Source of the DNA: Cellulosilyticum sp.
Lineage (GTDB): Bacteria; Bacillota; Clostridia; Lachnospirales; Cellulosilyticaceae
Assembly: GCA_015058045.1 (NCBI GenBank)
Contig: SVDC01000011.1
Coordinates: forward strand, 25,302-89,301
Direction: 5' to 3'
Length of the DNA: 64,000 bases
Shown piece after piece: positions 37,410 to 46,704 of the stretch. Under the pieces are notes generated by a model. It was not told the DNA's origin. It made no database searches and saw only the letters and a list, made by a program, of their open reading frames with translations. How positions within the stretch are numbered: position 1 is the first letter of the stretch; the number at the start of each line of letters is the position of its first letter. Both the position numbers and the translations under genes were made by a program.

Positions 37410-37658
37410 TTAGTTCATTTTTTTATTATCTTGTTTCATGTATTTTAAAGGATGTAATTTACCATCTGGTGTTTTAATTTTTGTATTGGCTAACTGTTGT
37501 TTAAAGTTTCCTCTAAAAATCTCAAGATACTTCTTACGTAATACATCTTGTCTGGCTTGTTCTTCTGGTGTTAAACCTTCTGCTTTCTTTTTATGAGCGA
37601 GCTCATTAATTTCTTTAATGAGTTCATCCATATTTACATCCTTATTTTGATTATCCAT
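37410..37658 (-). CDS. DUF896 protein (YnzC family)
   Basis: Small 82-residue cytoplasmic protein of the YnzC/YneK DUF896 family, recognised by ELIKEINELAHKKKAEGLTPEEQ and LRKKYLEIFRGNFKQQL, split here as INELAHKKKAEGLTPEEQ and RKKYLEIFRGNF. The B. subtilis YnzC structure is a helical hairpin; its role is unknown though linked to the SOS regulon. The C-terminus KTPDGKLHPLKYM is typical of longer members. It ends the proB unit. Confidence 0.88.
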   Translation of the reverse strand: MDNQNKDVNMDELIKEINELAHKKKAEGLTPEEQARQDVLRKKYLEIFRGNFKQQLANTKIKTPDGKLHPLKYMKQDNKKMN

Positions 37659-37675
37659 CTTTTATTTCCTTTCTT

Positions 37676-38470
37676 CTAAGCAATAAACCATGTTCCTATA
37701 GGTTCACCTGTTACAATTTTTCTTAAAATATCAATATCTTCGCCAGATGCCACTACGGTTTGTGTCTGACATCCTTTTGCGATTTCAGCAGCTAAAATTT
37801 TTGTAATCATACCGCCTGTTCCTAAAGTAGAACCTGCTCCACCTGCTAGTGCTTTAACATCATCTGTAATTTCTCTAACTTCTTCAATAAGCTCAGCATC
37901 TGGATTTTCTTTTGGATTACTTGTATAAAGTCCCTCAATATCTGTTAAAAGCACTAATAAATCTGCACCTATTAGTTCTGCTACTGTAGCAGATAAAGTA
38001 TCATTATCGCCAAAACGATAGCCTTCAATTTGAGCTGTTGAAATACAGTCATTTTCATTAATAATAGGAATAACACCTAGCTCTATTAATGTTTCAAATG
38101 TATTTTTAGCATTTTGATTTTTAATAGGGTCTTCTGTAACATCCTTTGTGAGTAGTATTTGAGCAATCACCTGATTATATTCATCAAAGAATTTTTGATA
38201 CATCTTCATTAAGATAGCTTGCCCAATGGCTGCTGATGCTTGTTTGAGTGGTAATTCTTCAGGACGCTTATTACGCCCAATACGTTGCATTCCTGCATTA
38301 ACCGCACCAGATGAAACAAGCACCACTTCTTTACCTGAATTATTTAAATCTGTTAACACTCTAGCTAAGCGCTCCATCTTATCTAAATCTAAGCGTCCAT
38401 TTTCATGAGTTAATGAAGACGTTCCAATCTTTACAACAATTCTTTTAGCTGTTTTTACTGCATTTCTCAT
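37676..38470 (-). CDS. proB: Glutamate 5-kinase ProB, short form without PUA domain
   Basis: First step of proline synthesis (glutamate to glutamyl-5-phosphate). The ATG at 38470, nine bases after GGGGGG, gives 264 residues starting MRNAVKTAKRIVVKIG. Visible motifs: VVKIGTSSLT, VSSGAVNAGM, NENDCIS, FGDNDTLSATVA and GGAGSTLGTGGMITKI. The C-terminal PUA domain found in longer ProB proteins is absent, as in many clostridia. No proA is adjacent. It lies between the topoisomerase pair and the DUF896 gene. Confidence 0.94.
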   Translation of the reverse strand: MRNAVKTAKRIVVKIGTSSLTHENGRLDLDKMERLARVLTDLNNSGKEVVLVSSGAVNAGMQRIGRNKRPEELPLKQASAAIGQAILMKMYQKFFDEYNQVIAQILLTKDVTEDPIKNQNAKNTFETLIELGVIPIINENDCISTAQIEGYRFGDNDTLSATVAELIGADLLVLLTDIEGLYTSNPKENPDAELIEEVREITDDVKALAGGAGSTLGTGGMITKILAAEIAKGCQTQTVVASGEDIDILRKIVTGEPIGTWFIA

Positions 38471-38496
38471 TTTAAGTTCCCCCCGAACCAATTCAC

Positions 38497-40635
38497 TTAG
38501 CGTGCTTTACTGATAGCTGGAAGTTCTTTTGCAAGACGTTCTGTAATCTCTTCAGTTACTTCACTCATCTTACACATACGTTTCATTCCTATTTTCTTGG
38601 TAATTGCTAAAGCCTGCATACCATTAGCATCGCGTTTTTGTTTTTCTTCTAATAAGCTTACTGGGATATAAGCCACTTTTTCATCTGCTCTTTCTAGTTC
38701 CAGAATATCTTCATCTGTCACAAATTCTATGCCTACACATTGTGCCTTACCATAAAAAGCCTTAATGAGCTTTTTACGATTAGTTTTTGTTTCATAAGCA
38801 TTTAATGGGACTTTAGAAATTTTTCCTGTTTCAAAAGCAAATGCCATATATCCACTATAATCGCTTGTGCTACAAATTGCAATAATTTGCTCACCCTCAT
38901 CCATTTTTAGGAGATTTGGTAAATACACCCCATATTGACTTGCTTTACAATCTTCAATCTCATGTAATTTTAATTTATAGACATTACAATTATTGGTAAA
39001 GAGTAATAGATCTTGACGATTATTCGCTTCCATTTCTTGAATAATACAGTCATCATCTTTTAACTTTTGCTCCCCACTGCTTCTTAGTGAGACTAATGTA
39101 ATCTTTTTCAGATATTGATGATCTGTAAAGAAAAGCTTTACATTATAGTCTTCAATCATTTCTTCATGATTGATTTGAGCTACTTCTGTATGTCTTAAAA
39201 TATCTGTACGGCGTTCCATTGGATATTTCTTTTGAATTTGTTTAAGCTCATCAATAATGACTTTTTTAACTTTTTTAGGATCTTCAATCAAATCTTTTAA
39301 ACGCGCAATTTCTTTTTCAAGCGCTTCTACTTCTTTTAAAGTCTCTAAAATATACTGTTTGTTTAAATGACGTAACTTGATTTCTGCTACATAATCTGCT
39401 TGCATTTCACTAATGTTAAAGTGCGCCATCAGTCTTGGTACGACATCTTTTTCTTTTTCTGTATGACGTACAATATCAATAGCTGCATCAATATCTAATA
39501 AAATTTCTTTAAGCCCTAATAACAAGTGGAAACGCTTTTCCATCTTGCCAATTAAATGGCGATATTTACGTACAATCGTATCTTGTCTAAATACACTCCA
39601 CTCATGAATGATTTCTTTAATGCCCATTACGCGTGGCATACCATTAATTAAAATATTAAAGTTACAACCAAAGCTATCCTCTAATGAAGTAGCTTTATAG
39701 AGCTTCTGCATCAGCAAGTCTGGATCTGTACTACGTTTAATATCAATAGTAAGTTTAAGACCTGAAAGGTCCGTTTCATCACGTACATCAGAAATCTCTT
39801 TAATCTTCCCTGTCTTAACGAGCTCCTCGATTTTATCAATAATCGCTTCCACTGTTGTAGTGTAAGGAATCTCTGTAACCTCAATGCAATTATCCTTTTT
39901 ATAATACGTATATTTTCCACGTACTTTAAAACTACTTCTTCCTGTATCCACCATTTGACGCATTTCTTTTTCGTCATAAATCAGTGTCCCACCTGTTGGG
40001 AAATCTGGCGCTTTAATGTACTCTAGCATATCTACTTTGTCATTTTTTAAATAAGCAATAGTTGCATCACATACTTCATTTAAATTAAATGGACAAATAT
40101 TACTTGCCATCCCTACGGCAATTCCTTGATTTGGATTCACTAAAATATTAGGAAAACGTGTCGGTAATAAAACAGGCTCTTTTAATGTGCCATCGTAATT
40201 ATCTACAAACTCTACTGCATTTTCTTCGATATCACCAAAGATTTCATTGCACACTTCACTAAGCTTAGCTTCTGTATAACGTGCTGCTGCATAGGCCATA
40301 TCTCTTGAATAGACTTTACCAAAGTTTCCTTTAGAATCTACAAAAGGCGTATTAAGTGCCGCATAACCTTTTGTTAAACGCACCATGGTTTCATAAATGG
40401 TTTGATCTCCATGAGGATTGAGCTTCATAGTTTGTCCTACAATGTTGGCTGATTTTGTACGTGCGCCTTTAATAAGATTCATTTTATACATGGTATAAAG
40501 CAGTTTGCGGTGAGAAGGCTTAAACCCATCTATTTCAGGTAACGCCCTAGAAACAATAACACTCATGGCATAGGGCATGTAGTTACTCTCTAAGGTGTCT
40601 GTAATATTTTGTCTTATAACATTTTGATTTTTCAT
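38497..40635 (-). CDS. Type II DNA topoisomerase subunit A (ParC-like)
   Basis: DNA-cleaving subunit of a type IIA topoisomerase, 712 residues, shorter than GyrA. The breakage-reunion domain starts YAMSVIVSRALPEIDGFKPSHRK, given here as VIVSRALPEIDG and FKPSHRKLLY; the active-site tyrosine is Y120 (AAARYTEAKL). The tower/coiled-coil region is about 340-460 and the C-terminal beta-pinwheel about 490-700 is reduced, with no GyrA box. Paired with the B subunit upstream by 12 bases. This clade is common in clostridia as a second type II enzyme beside gyrase; topoisomerase IV is the usual name. Confidence 0.9.
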   Translation of the reverse strand: MKNQNVIRQNITDTLESNYMPYAMSVIVSRALPEIDGFKPSHRKLLYTMYKMNLIKGARTKSANIVGQTMKLNPHGDQTIYETMVRLTKGYAALNTPFVDSKGNFGKVYSRDMAYAAARYTEAKLSEVCNEIFGDIEENAVEFVDNYDGTLKEPVLLPTRFPNILVNPNQGIAVGMASNICPFNLNEVCDATIAYLKNDKVDMLEYIKAPDFPTGGTLIYDEKEMRQMVDTGRSSFKVRGKYTYYKKDNCIEVTEIPYTTTVEAIIDKIEELVKTGKIKEISDVRDETDLSGLKLTIDIKRSTDPDLLMQKLYKATSLEDSFGCNFNILINGMPRVMGIKEIIHEWSVFRQDTIVRKYRHLIGKMEKRFHLLLGLKEILLDIDAAIDIVRHTEKEKDVVPRLMAHFNISEMQADYVAEIKLRHLNKQYILETLKEVEALEKEIARLKDLIEDPKKVKKVIIDELKQIQKKYPMERRTDILRHTEVAQINHEEMIEDYNVKLFFTDHQYLKKITLVSLRSSGEQKLKDDDCIIQEMEANNRQDLLLFTNNCNVYKLKLHEIEDCKASQYGVYLPNLLKMDEGEQIIAICSTSDYSGYMAFAFETGKISKVPLNAYETKTNRKKLIKAFYGKAQCVGIEFVTDEDILELERADEKVAYIPVSLLEEKQKRDANGMQALAITKKIGMKRMCKMSEVTEEITERLAKELPAISKAR

Positions 40636-40647
40636 GTTTGCTGCCCC

Positions 40648-42615
40648 CTAACTCATATCCGCTAAATCTAAATAGCGATATCCTTCTGTTGCAATAAAGT
40701 CTTTTCTACCTGGAAGGTCATCCCCTAAAAGACGATCAAACATTTCTTCTGCTTCTTGGATGTTTTCTGGTACCACTTGAATGAGACGTCTTGTTTCTGG
40801 ATTCATAGTCGTTTCCCACATCATATCTGGATCATTTTCACCAAGCCCTTTTGAACGTTGAATCGTATACTTCGTGTTAATTTTTTTAAGCACCTCTGCT
40901 TTTTCAGCATCTGAAAAGGCAAAATATGTTTTATTCTTTGTATTGATTTCATAAAGAGGTGTTTCTGCAATAAATACTCTACCTTCTTTAATCAGCGTTG
41001 GTGCAAGTCGGTAAAGCATGGTTAAAATCAGTGTACGAATTTGGTAGCCATCTACGTCGGCATCCGTACAAATAATGACTTTATTCCATCTTAAATTATT
41101 AAGATCAAATGTATTTAAGTCTTTATTATGTTTAGAGCTGATTTCTACACCACACCCCAATACTTTTAATAAATCTACAATAACATCACTTTTAAAAACT
41201 TTATCATAATCTGCTTTTAAACAGTTTAGAATCTTACCACGTACTGGCATAATGCCTTGAAATTCCGCATTACGACCTAATTTACAAGAACCTAATGCTG
41301 AGTCCCCTTCCACGATATAAAGCTCTCTTTTAGTCACATCTTTGGTACGACAGTCTACGAATTTCTTAATACGATTACCAATATCAATGCTACCACTTAA
41401 TTGCTTACGTACATTAATACGAGTACGTTCTGCCTTCTCACGGCTTCGTTTATTCACTAAGATTTGCTTTGCAATTTTAACAGCTTCATCTTTATTCTCT
41501 GTAAAATAAATATAAAGATATTCTTTTAAGTAATCTTGCATGGCCTCTTGAATAAACTTATTGGTAATGGCTTTTTTCGTTTGATTTTCATAACTTGTAA
41601 TGGTTGAAAAAGAGTTAGATATTAAAATCAAACTATCTTGAACATCTACAAATGTGATTTTCTTTTCATCTTTATTATATAAGCTTTCATTTTTAAGATA
41701 TTGATCAATGGCATAAACAAAAGCATTTTTAATCGCTTTATCTGGAGAACCACCATACTCTAAGTAACTTGAGTTATGATAGTACTCAAGCATATTACGC
41801 TCATTACAGAAGCAAAAAGCTAACTGAAACTTTAATTTATACTCAGGTCTATCCTCACGGTCACGCCCTTTTGTTTCAGACTCTGTAAAGACTACGCCTG
41901 TAAAGTTCTTTTCTTCTGCAATTTCCTTAGCATAACCTAAAATACCATCTTCATATAAGTAAACATGTTTTTCATCACGAATTTGATCTTCAAAAATAAA
42001 CTGTAAGTTTTTATTGACTACAGCTTGTCTTTTTAAAACATCATGGAAATACTCAGGTTGAATGTGTACATCTGTAAAAACTTCCTGATCTGGTTTCCAA
42101 TGAATTTTACTTCCTGTATGTTTATAAGTTGCTTCTTCTTTATGAAGACCACCAATATTTTCACCTTTTTCAAAGTGTAATGTATAAATGTATCCATCAC
42201 GCTTAACTTCCACATTCATAAATTCAGAACTGTATTGTGTGGCACAACTACCTAATCCATTTAAGCCTAAACTAAATTCATAGTTATCGCCTTCATTATT
42301 ATTATATTTTCCCCCAGCATATAGTTCGCAGAAAACCAGTTCCCAGTTGAATTTCTTTTCCTTTTCGTTATAGTCTACTGGAATGCCGCGTCCATAATCT
42401 TCTACTGTAATAGAATAATCCTCGTGTAATGTAACACGAATGGTATTTCCATAACCTTCTTTAAACTCATCAATTGAATTCGCTAGTATCTCAAAAACCG
42501 AGTGCTGACACCCTTCGATACCATCTGAACCAAAGATTACTCCTGGTCTCAATCTTACACGGTCAGCGCCCTTTAATGAAGAGATACTTTGGTTGTCATA
42601 TGTTTTCTCTTTCAT
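40648..42615 (-). CDS. Type II DNA topoisomerase subunit B (ParE-like)
   Basis: ATPase subunit, 655 residues from the ATG at 42615, which follows AGGTGATC; an upstream GTG lies inside that ribosome site. The GHKL ATPase has NSIDEFKEG (N box), EDYGRGIPVDY (G1), and GLNGLGSCAT (G2/ATP lid). The TOPRIM domain has LYIVEGDSALGSC and DADVDGYQIRTLIL, and the C-terminus RSKGLGENDPDMMWETTM. NEF and PHP... longer motifs are otherwise normal. Driven by a strong sigma-A promoter and coupled with the A subunit. Confidence 0.92.
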   Translation of the reverse strand: MKEKTYDNQSISSLKGADRVRLRPGVIFGSDGIEGCQHSVFEILANSIDEFKEGYGNTIRVTLHEDYSITVEDYGRGIPVDYNEKEKKFNWELVFCELYAGGKYNNNEGDNYEFSLGLNGLGSCATQYSSEFMNVEVKRDGYIYTLHFEKGENIGGLHKEEATYKHTGSKIHWKPDQEVFTDVHIQPEYFHDVLKRQAVVNKNLQFIFEDQIRDEKHVYLYEDGILGYAKEIAEEKNFTGVVFTESETKGRDREDRPEYKLKFQLAFCFCNERNMLEYYHNSSYLEYGGSPDKAIKNAFVYAIDQYLKNESLYNKDEKKITFVDVQDSLILISNSFSTITSYENQTKKAITNKFIQEAMQDYLKEYLYIYFTENKDEAVKIAKQILVNKRSREKAERTRINVRKQLSGSIDIGNRIKKFVDCRTKDVTKRELYIVEGDSALGSCKLGRNAEFQGIMPVRGKILNCLKADYDKVFKSDVIVDLLKVLGCGVEISSKHNKDLNTFDLNNLRWNKVIICTDADVDGYQIRTLILTMLYRLAPTLIKEGRVFIAETPLYEINTKNKTYFAFSDAEKAEVLKKINTKYTIQRSKGLGENDPDMMWETTMNPETRRLIQVVPENIQEAEEMFDRLLGDDLPGRKDFIATEGYRYLDLADMS

Positions 42616-42648
42616 GTTGATCACCTATTTTTTATTTTTATCTTTTCT

Positions 42649-42677
42649 ACTGTAAATAAAACATGCCCCATTGTCAA
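42649..42677 (-). promoter_or_regulatory. Sigma-A promoter of the topoisomerase operon
   Basis: Perfect -35 TTGACA, a 17-base spacer and TACAGT as -10, ending 34 bases before the parE-like ATG. Confidence 0.8.
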
Positions 42678-42699
42678 GATGTTAACTACCTCTACTAAT

Positions 42700-42850
42700 T
42701 CAGTATTTCCATATGGTATAAGCATCTAATCTTTCATTATTTGGGTTAATGATAAGCACTTGTTTTTTATTATCAAACAAATGTTCGGCTTTGTAAAGCA
42801 CTTTTTCTTTATATTTGAATCGCTTTTCACTCAGTATCCGTTTTTTTACA
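42700..42850 (-). pseudogene. Possible remnant of a small gene
   Basis: One minus-strand frame is open for about 49 codons before TGA at 42700 and translates into a protein-like string (KRILSEKRFKYKEKVLY and KKQVLIINPNNERLDA). It has no ATG, GTG or TTG with a ribosome site in frame; the nearest ATG upstream is in another frame, before a run of seven A residues. It may be a decayed small gene that lost its start by frameshift, or chance. The rest of the 42616-42934 gap holds the topoisomerase promoter and the DUF1292 terminator. Confidence 0.3.
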
Positions 42851-42904
42851 TACTTTTATGTGAATCAAACATTTCCATTCATTAACCTACTTATAAATCT
42901 AAAC

Positions 42905-42935
42905 AAAAAAATAGGGCCTAAGCCCTACTTTTTCT
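42905..42935 (-). terminator. Terminator after the DUF1292 gene
   Basis: TAGGGC pairs with GCCCTA around CTAA; A and T runs flank it, with TTTTTTTG on the minus strand. Confidence 0.8.
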
Positions 42936-43306
42936 TATTCTTCATCATCCATTGCACCAAAGAAGTTTTGGTCGAATAATTCAGCAACATCGTTCCATTC
43001 TTCATCTGTTTCGATGTCATCTAATTTTACTTCTTCACCATCTTCTGAATAACGGTAGAAGTATACTTCTGCTTCATCTTCATTATCTACATCTGCTTTT
43101 GGAGCAATTGCAATGTATTCTTTACCATTGCATTCGAAAATGTCAAGTACACTGCAAGGTACTTCTGTATCATCTTCATCATCAAATGTTACATAGATGA
43201 TAGATTCTTCTTCTTCATCACCACAGCTGCCACATCCGCAACCTGTTGTGTTTTCTTCTTCATGTCCGCAGCCACAGCCACATCCACAGTTTTTGTTTTC
43301 TTCCAT
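42935..43306 (-). CDS. DUF1292 protein with cysteine-glycine-rich N-terminus
   Basis: A very acidic 123-residue protein. The ATG at 43306 has AAGGAGG nine bases upstream and is preferred to a longer frame. Residues 6-32 carry the motifs CGCGCGCGHEEE and CGCGSCGDEEE, about nine cysteines with a histidine, probably a metal-binding head. The DUF1292 domain follows (about 35-100; IIYVTFDDEDDTEVPCSVLD and KEYIAIAPKAD), then a short acidic tail. DUF1292 proteins are widespread in firmicutes and of unknown function, often near yrrK/yrzL genes, which are not seen here. Confidence 0.82.
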   Translation of the reverse strand: MEENKNCGCGCGCGHEEENTTGCGCGSCGDEEEESIIYVTFDDEDDTEVPCSVLDIFECNGKEYIAIAPKADVDNEDEAEVYFYRYSEDGEEVKLDDIETDEEWNDVAELFDQNFFGAMDDEE

Positions 43307-43452
43307 GTTTAAGTTCCTCCTTGGAATAAATTGCTTGTTTTTCATTATAGCATGATTGTCAAGTAATTACCATCCAATTCTTTCTAGCATTTAATATTTT
43401 ACATTTTAAAGTATATCCATTTTGTCTAGCTCTATACCTAAATAATGGATGA

Positions 43453-43971
43453 TTAAAGTTTTGTTGGTTCTTCGTAAGTTTCACCTTGAGTATCTACTGT
43501 TACTGTTTTCATAACAACTGGTGTAAGTGGACGATCACTGTAATCTGTACCTACTCGTGCAATATAGTCTACTGCATCCATTCCTTCTATTACTTTACCA
43601 AAAGCTGCATATGAACCATCTAAATGTGGTGCATCTTCATGCATGATAAAGAATTGTGAACCAGCTGAGTTTGGCATACTGCTACGTGCCATTGAAAGCA
43701 CCCCACGTGTATGTTTAAGAGGGTTTTTAAAACCATTTTGAGCGAATTCACCTTTAATTGAATACCCTGGACCACCCATACCATTTCCGTTTGGATCTCC
43801 ACCTTGAATCATAAATCCTGGAATAATACGATGGAAAGTAAGACCATCGTAGAAACCTTTACTTACAAGTGAAATAAAGTTTTTTACAGACTCAGGTGCT
43901 GTTTCTGGGTAAAGTTCAATTTTAATTTGACTATTGTCATCCATTGTAATTGTAACAATTGGGTTTTGCAT
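43453..43971 (-). CDS. Cyclophilin-type peptidyl-prolyl isomerase
   Basis: Cytoplasmic PpiB-like isomerase of 172 residues without a signal peptide. The catalytic pocket residues are visible: FHRIIPGFMIQGGDP (about 50-64, with the active arginine), the SAGSQFFIMHEDAPHLDG stretch (about 103-120) and FGKVIEGMDAVD. The bacterial cyclophilins speed proline isomerisation during folding. It is followed closely by no gene on the same strand; upstream is an aminopeptidase gene 17 bases away, so the two are probably co-transcribed. Confidence 0.96.
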   Translation of the reverse strand: MQNPIVTITMDDNSQIKIELYPETAPESVKNFISLVSKGFYDGLTFHRIIPGFMIQGGDPNGNGMGGPGYSIKGEFAQNGFKNPLKHTRGVLSMARSSMPNSAGSQFFIMHEDAPHLDGSYAAFGKVIEGMDAVDYIARVGTDYSDRPLTPVVMKTVTVDTQGETYEEPTKL

Positions 43972-43987
43972 GTTTTATTCCTCTTTC

Positions 43988-45391
43988 TTATGCATTTTTT
44001 AAGAAAGCGATATACGCTTTTCTCATTTCATATAAATCTGCTTTACTTGTAATTTCCCATGGAGCATGCATGCTATGAACAGGTACACCACAGTCAATAA
44101 CATCCATACCATACTCGGCTAAAATATAAGCAATGGTTCCACCACCACCAAGGTCAATACGCCCTAGTTCTGCTGTTTGCCATGCCACATCATTTTCTTC
44201 CATAATACGTCTAAGCTCTGCTACATATTCTGCATTGGCTTCATTCGAACCAGATTTTCCTCTAGCTCCTGTATATTTCATGAAAACAACACCTTTTCCA
44301 AAGTAAGCTGCATTATTCTTTTCTAAAACACTTGCATAGTTTGGATCATAGCCTGCTGTTACGTCAGAAGAAAGCATTTTAGAACGCGCCATGGTACGTT
44401 TTAAATTTAAACTAGAATAGCATCTGCAAAGTTCCATCACTTCTGCTACCGTATTTTCAAAAAATCTAGAGTGCATACCGGATGCACCTACACTACCGAT
44501 TTCTTCTTTGTCCACTAAAATCGTAGCTGTTGTACGTTCTGGCATCGTTACCTCAAGTTGTGCTTCAAAAGAAGCATAACCGCAAACACGATCATCTTGT
44601 CCATAACCGATAATCATACTACGGTCAAGACCATAATCTCTTGCTGCCCCTGCTGGTACAATTTCAATTTCAGCAGATACGAAATCTTCTTCCATAATAC
44701 CATATTTTTCATATAAAAGGTGTAAAATATTTGCTTTTACCTTATCTTTTTCTTCATCTTTAAGTGGAATGCTTCCTAAACAAATATTAAGGTCTTCTCC
44801 TTTAATAGCTTCTGATACTTTCTTTTGCATTTGTTCACTGGCAAGGTGAATCAGCAAATCTGAAATACCTACTACTGGGTCCATTGGGTCTTCTCCAATA
44901 GAAAGATTTACAACACTTCCATCTTTTTTAGCCACAACACCATGAATCGCAAGTGGCATAGTTACCCATTGATATTTTTTAACACCACCATAGTAGTGTG
45001 TTTTAAACATAGCAAAATCTGTATCTTCATAAAGTGGATTTGGTTTTAAGTCTAATCTTGGTGAATCTAAATGAGCCCCTAATAAGTTCATCCCTTCTGT
45101 AATTGGCTTTTGACCAATACAAAAAAGTACTAATGTTTTATCATTATAATTAGCATAAACTTTGTCCCCTGCTTTTAGTGTAATTTGCTCTTCTATACAA
45201 GTTTCAAGGTTTTTATAACCTTCTTGCTCTGCAACAGCAATCATACTACGGACACATTCACGTTCTGTTTTATTTTTAGAAATAAATTGACGATAGCGTT
45301 CGCCATAAGCAAATAAAGTTCTTTTATCTTGCTCTGTATAAGACTCCCATACATTTTTGTATTCTTTTTTCAAATTTTTGATGTCTGACAT
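43988..45391 (-). CDS. M18-family aminopeptidase
   Basis: Cytosolic dinuclear zinc aminopeptidase of 467 residues (aspartyl aminopeptidase/ApeA-like). Metal and catalytic residues occur in NLLGAHLDSPRLDLK (about 97-111), VDKEEIGSVGASGM (about 290-303) and the C-terminal CGVPVHSMHAPWEI (about 435-448). The protein starts MSDIKNLKKEYKNVWESY behind AAAGGAGG. It probably trims N-terminal residues from peptides. The next gene downstream on the same strand is the cyclophilin. Confidence 0.94.
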   Translation of the reverse strand: MSDIKNLKKEYKNVWESYTEQDKRTLFAYGERYRQFISKNKTERECVRSMIAVAEQEGYKNLETCIEEQITLKAGDKVYANYNDKTLVLFCIGQKPITEGMNLLGAHLDSPRLDLKPNPLYEDTDFAMFKTHYYGGVKKYQWVTMPLAIHGVVAKKDGSVVNLSIGEDPMDPVVGISDLLIHLASEQMQKKVSEAIKGEDLNICLGSIPLKDEEKDKVKANILHLLYEKYGIMEEDFVSAEIEIVPAGAARDYGLDRSMIIGYGQDDRVCGYASFEAQLEVTMPERTTATILVDKEEIGSVGASGMHSRFFENTVAEVMELCRCYSSLNLKRTMARSKMLSSDVTAGYDPNYASVLEKNNAAYFGKGVVFMKYTGARGKSGSNEANAEYVAELRRIMEENDVAWQTAELGRIDLGGGGTIAYILAEYGMDVIDCGVPVHSMHAPWEITSKADLYEMRKAYIAFLKNA

Positions 45392-45543
45392 AATATTCCT
45401 CCTTTACTGTCTATTTTATTATAGCATAGGATATATTGTCCTCCAAATACTAAATAACTCTTAATATTATAAATAAACAAATGCCCCATTATACACTATC
45501 TATTGCTTTATTTCGCTTCCTTCTATCCCCACTTATAACTTTC

Positions 45544-46704
45544 CTATATTATTTCAATCTGTACAATCTTGCCAAGCTCTACTAAGACCTTTTCTAATTT
45601 ATAAAGAATATTTAATTTAATGCTTAGTGCTTGCGGAAAATCTGGATTTTGATGAGCTGGATTAATCGCACGTCCTACTAACATATGGATATGAGTACAC
45701 TCCTCAAATAGCATTCTAGCAAGTAAAGCGGCACCATCTGTTGCTTCTAAAAAAGAAACATCTGTACTATCTCTTACTTTCTCTAATAGTTCTACTGCCC
45801 CTTGTAGTGTTAAAACCCCTTCTGTCACTAAATCCACACCTTGTATATGGCCAATAGGTGGAATACGTGGATCACTGATTTCAAAACTTGTTTGAACTTC
45901 CCTTCCTGTAATCCGACTTACTATATTTGCGGCAGTTCCACCACATACAATTTTTTTACCAGCCATATGCAAAAGTTTTTCTACCACAGCTTCATCCTTT
46001 TCCCTATCACTAGGTGGACCTGAAAATAATACGGCTGTTCTAGGTCTTATGGCTTTAATAGTGGCTACAGTCGTATCATCTCCTGGATGCCCAATATAAA
46101 GGTCTTCACAAACACCTAATAAAGAACTTGTAATTTTTTTAGATGATAACTGTTCAATGGGTAAATTTTGCAAATATAGAGCCACCTCATTCCAACTCCA
46201 TCCTAAATTTAAAACTTGACCTGCTCCCGCATGAATGACACCATCGCTGACAAAAACTAAAGTATCTTTTTCCTCAAGAAAAAAATGACTCTCATAAATA
46301 TGGCGCTCATTAATCCATTTTTCTTGCTTTGGGTTCTGCCAAATCTTCCCCCCTCTTATAAAAAATACACTAGGATTATCAAATTCAACTATATAGGCAA
46401 CCCCTTCTTGATTAACCTGAATCATTGAAAAAGTAGAATAAGCTAATTTTCTCACTGAACAAATGGGTAAAGTATGAATAATGGTATCTACAACTTCTTC
46501 TATAGATAACCCTTCCTTTAACATAGTCATGGCAATCTTAGAGGTTAAAGTAGATAAAATATTGGCTTTAACACCACTTCCTAATCCATCTGATAAAACG
46601 GCAATAAAGGTATCTGCTTCACTTAAAAATTCCACTTTATCCCCACATAACTCTTCCCCATATTTATTTAAGCTGGCTGTAGCAAACTCCATAAAAAATT
46701 TCAT
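45544..46704 (-). CDS. SpoIIE-type PP2C protein phosphatase, coupled to PAS-hydrogenase homologue
   Basis: Serine/threonine phosphatase of 386 residues with the SpoIIE (PPM) fold in its first 220 residues: VLSDGLGSGVKAN (about 32-44) gives the first metal aspartate, SDGVIHAGAG (about 157-166) the second, and HPGDDTTVATIKA (about 213-225) the third. The C-terminal part (about 225-386, LFSGPPSDREKDEAV and KIVCGGTAANIV) is specific to phosphatases that accompany hydrogenase homologues. Its ATG overlaps the hydrogenase homologue's stop in ATGA, so the pair is translationally coupled. It probably dephosphorylates a partner controlled by the RsbW-like ATPase in the same locus; that is inference. 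Confidence 0.88.
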   Translation of the reverse strand: MKFFMEFATASLNKYGEELCGDKVEFLSEADTFIAVLSDGLGSGVKANILSTLTSKIAMTMLKEGLSIEEVVDTIIHTLPICSVRKLAYSTFSMIQVNQEGVAYIVEFDNPSVFFIRGGKIWQNPKQEKWINERHIYESHFFLEEKDTLVFVSDGVIHAGAGQVLNLGWSWNEVALYLQNLPIEQLSSKKITSSLLGVCEDLYIGHPGDDTTVATIKAIRPRTAVLFSGPPSDREKDEAVVEKLLHMAGKKIVCGGTAANIVSRITGREVQTSFEISDPRIPPIGHIQGVDLVTEGVLTLQGAVELLEKVRDSTDVSFLEATDGAALLARMLFEECTHIHMLVGRAINPAHQNPDFPQALSIKLNILYKLEKVLVELGKIVQIEII

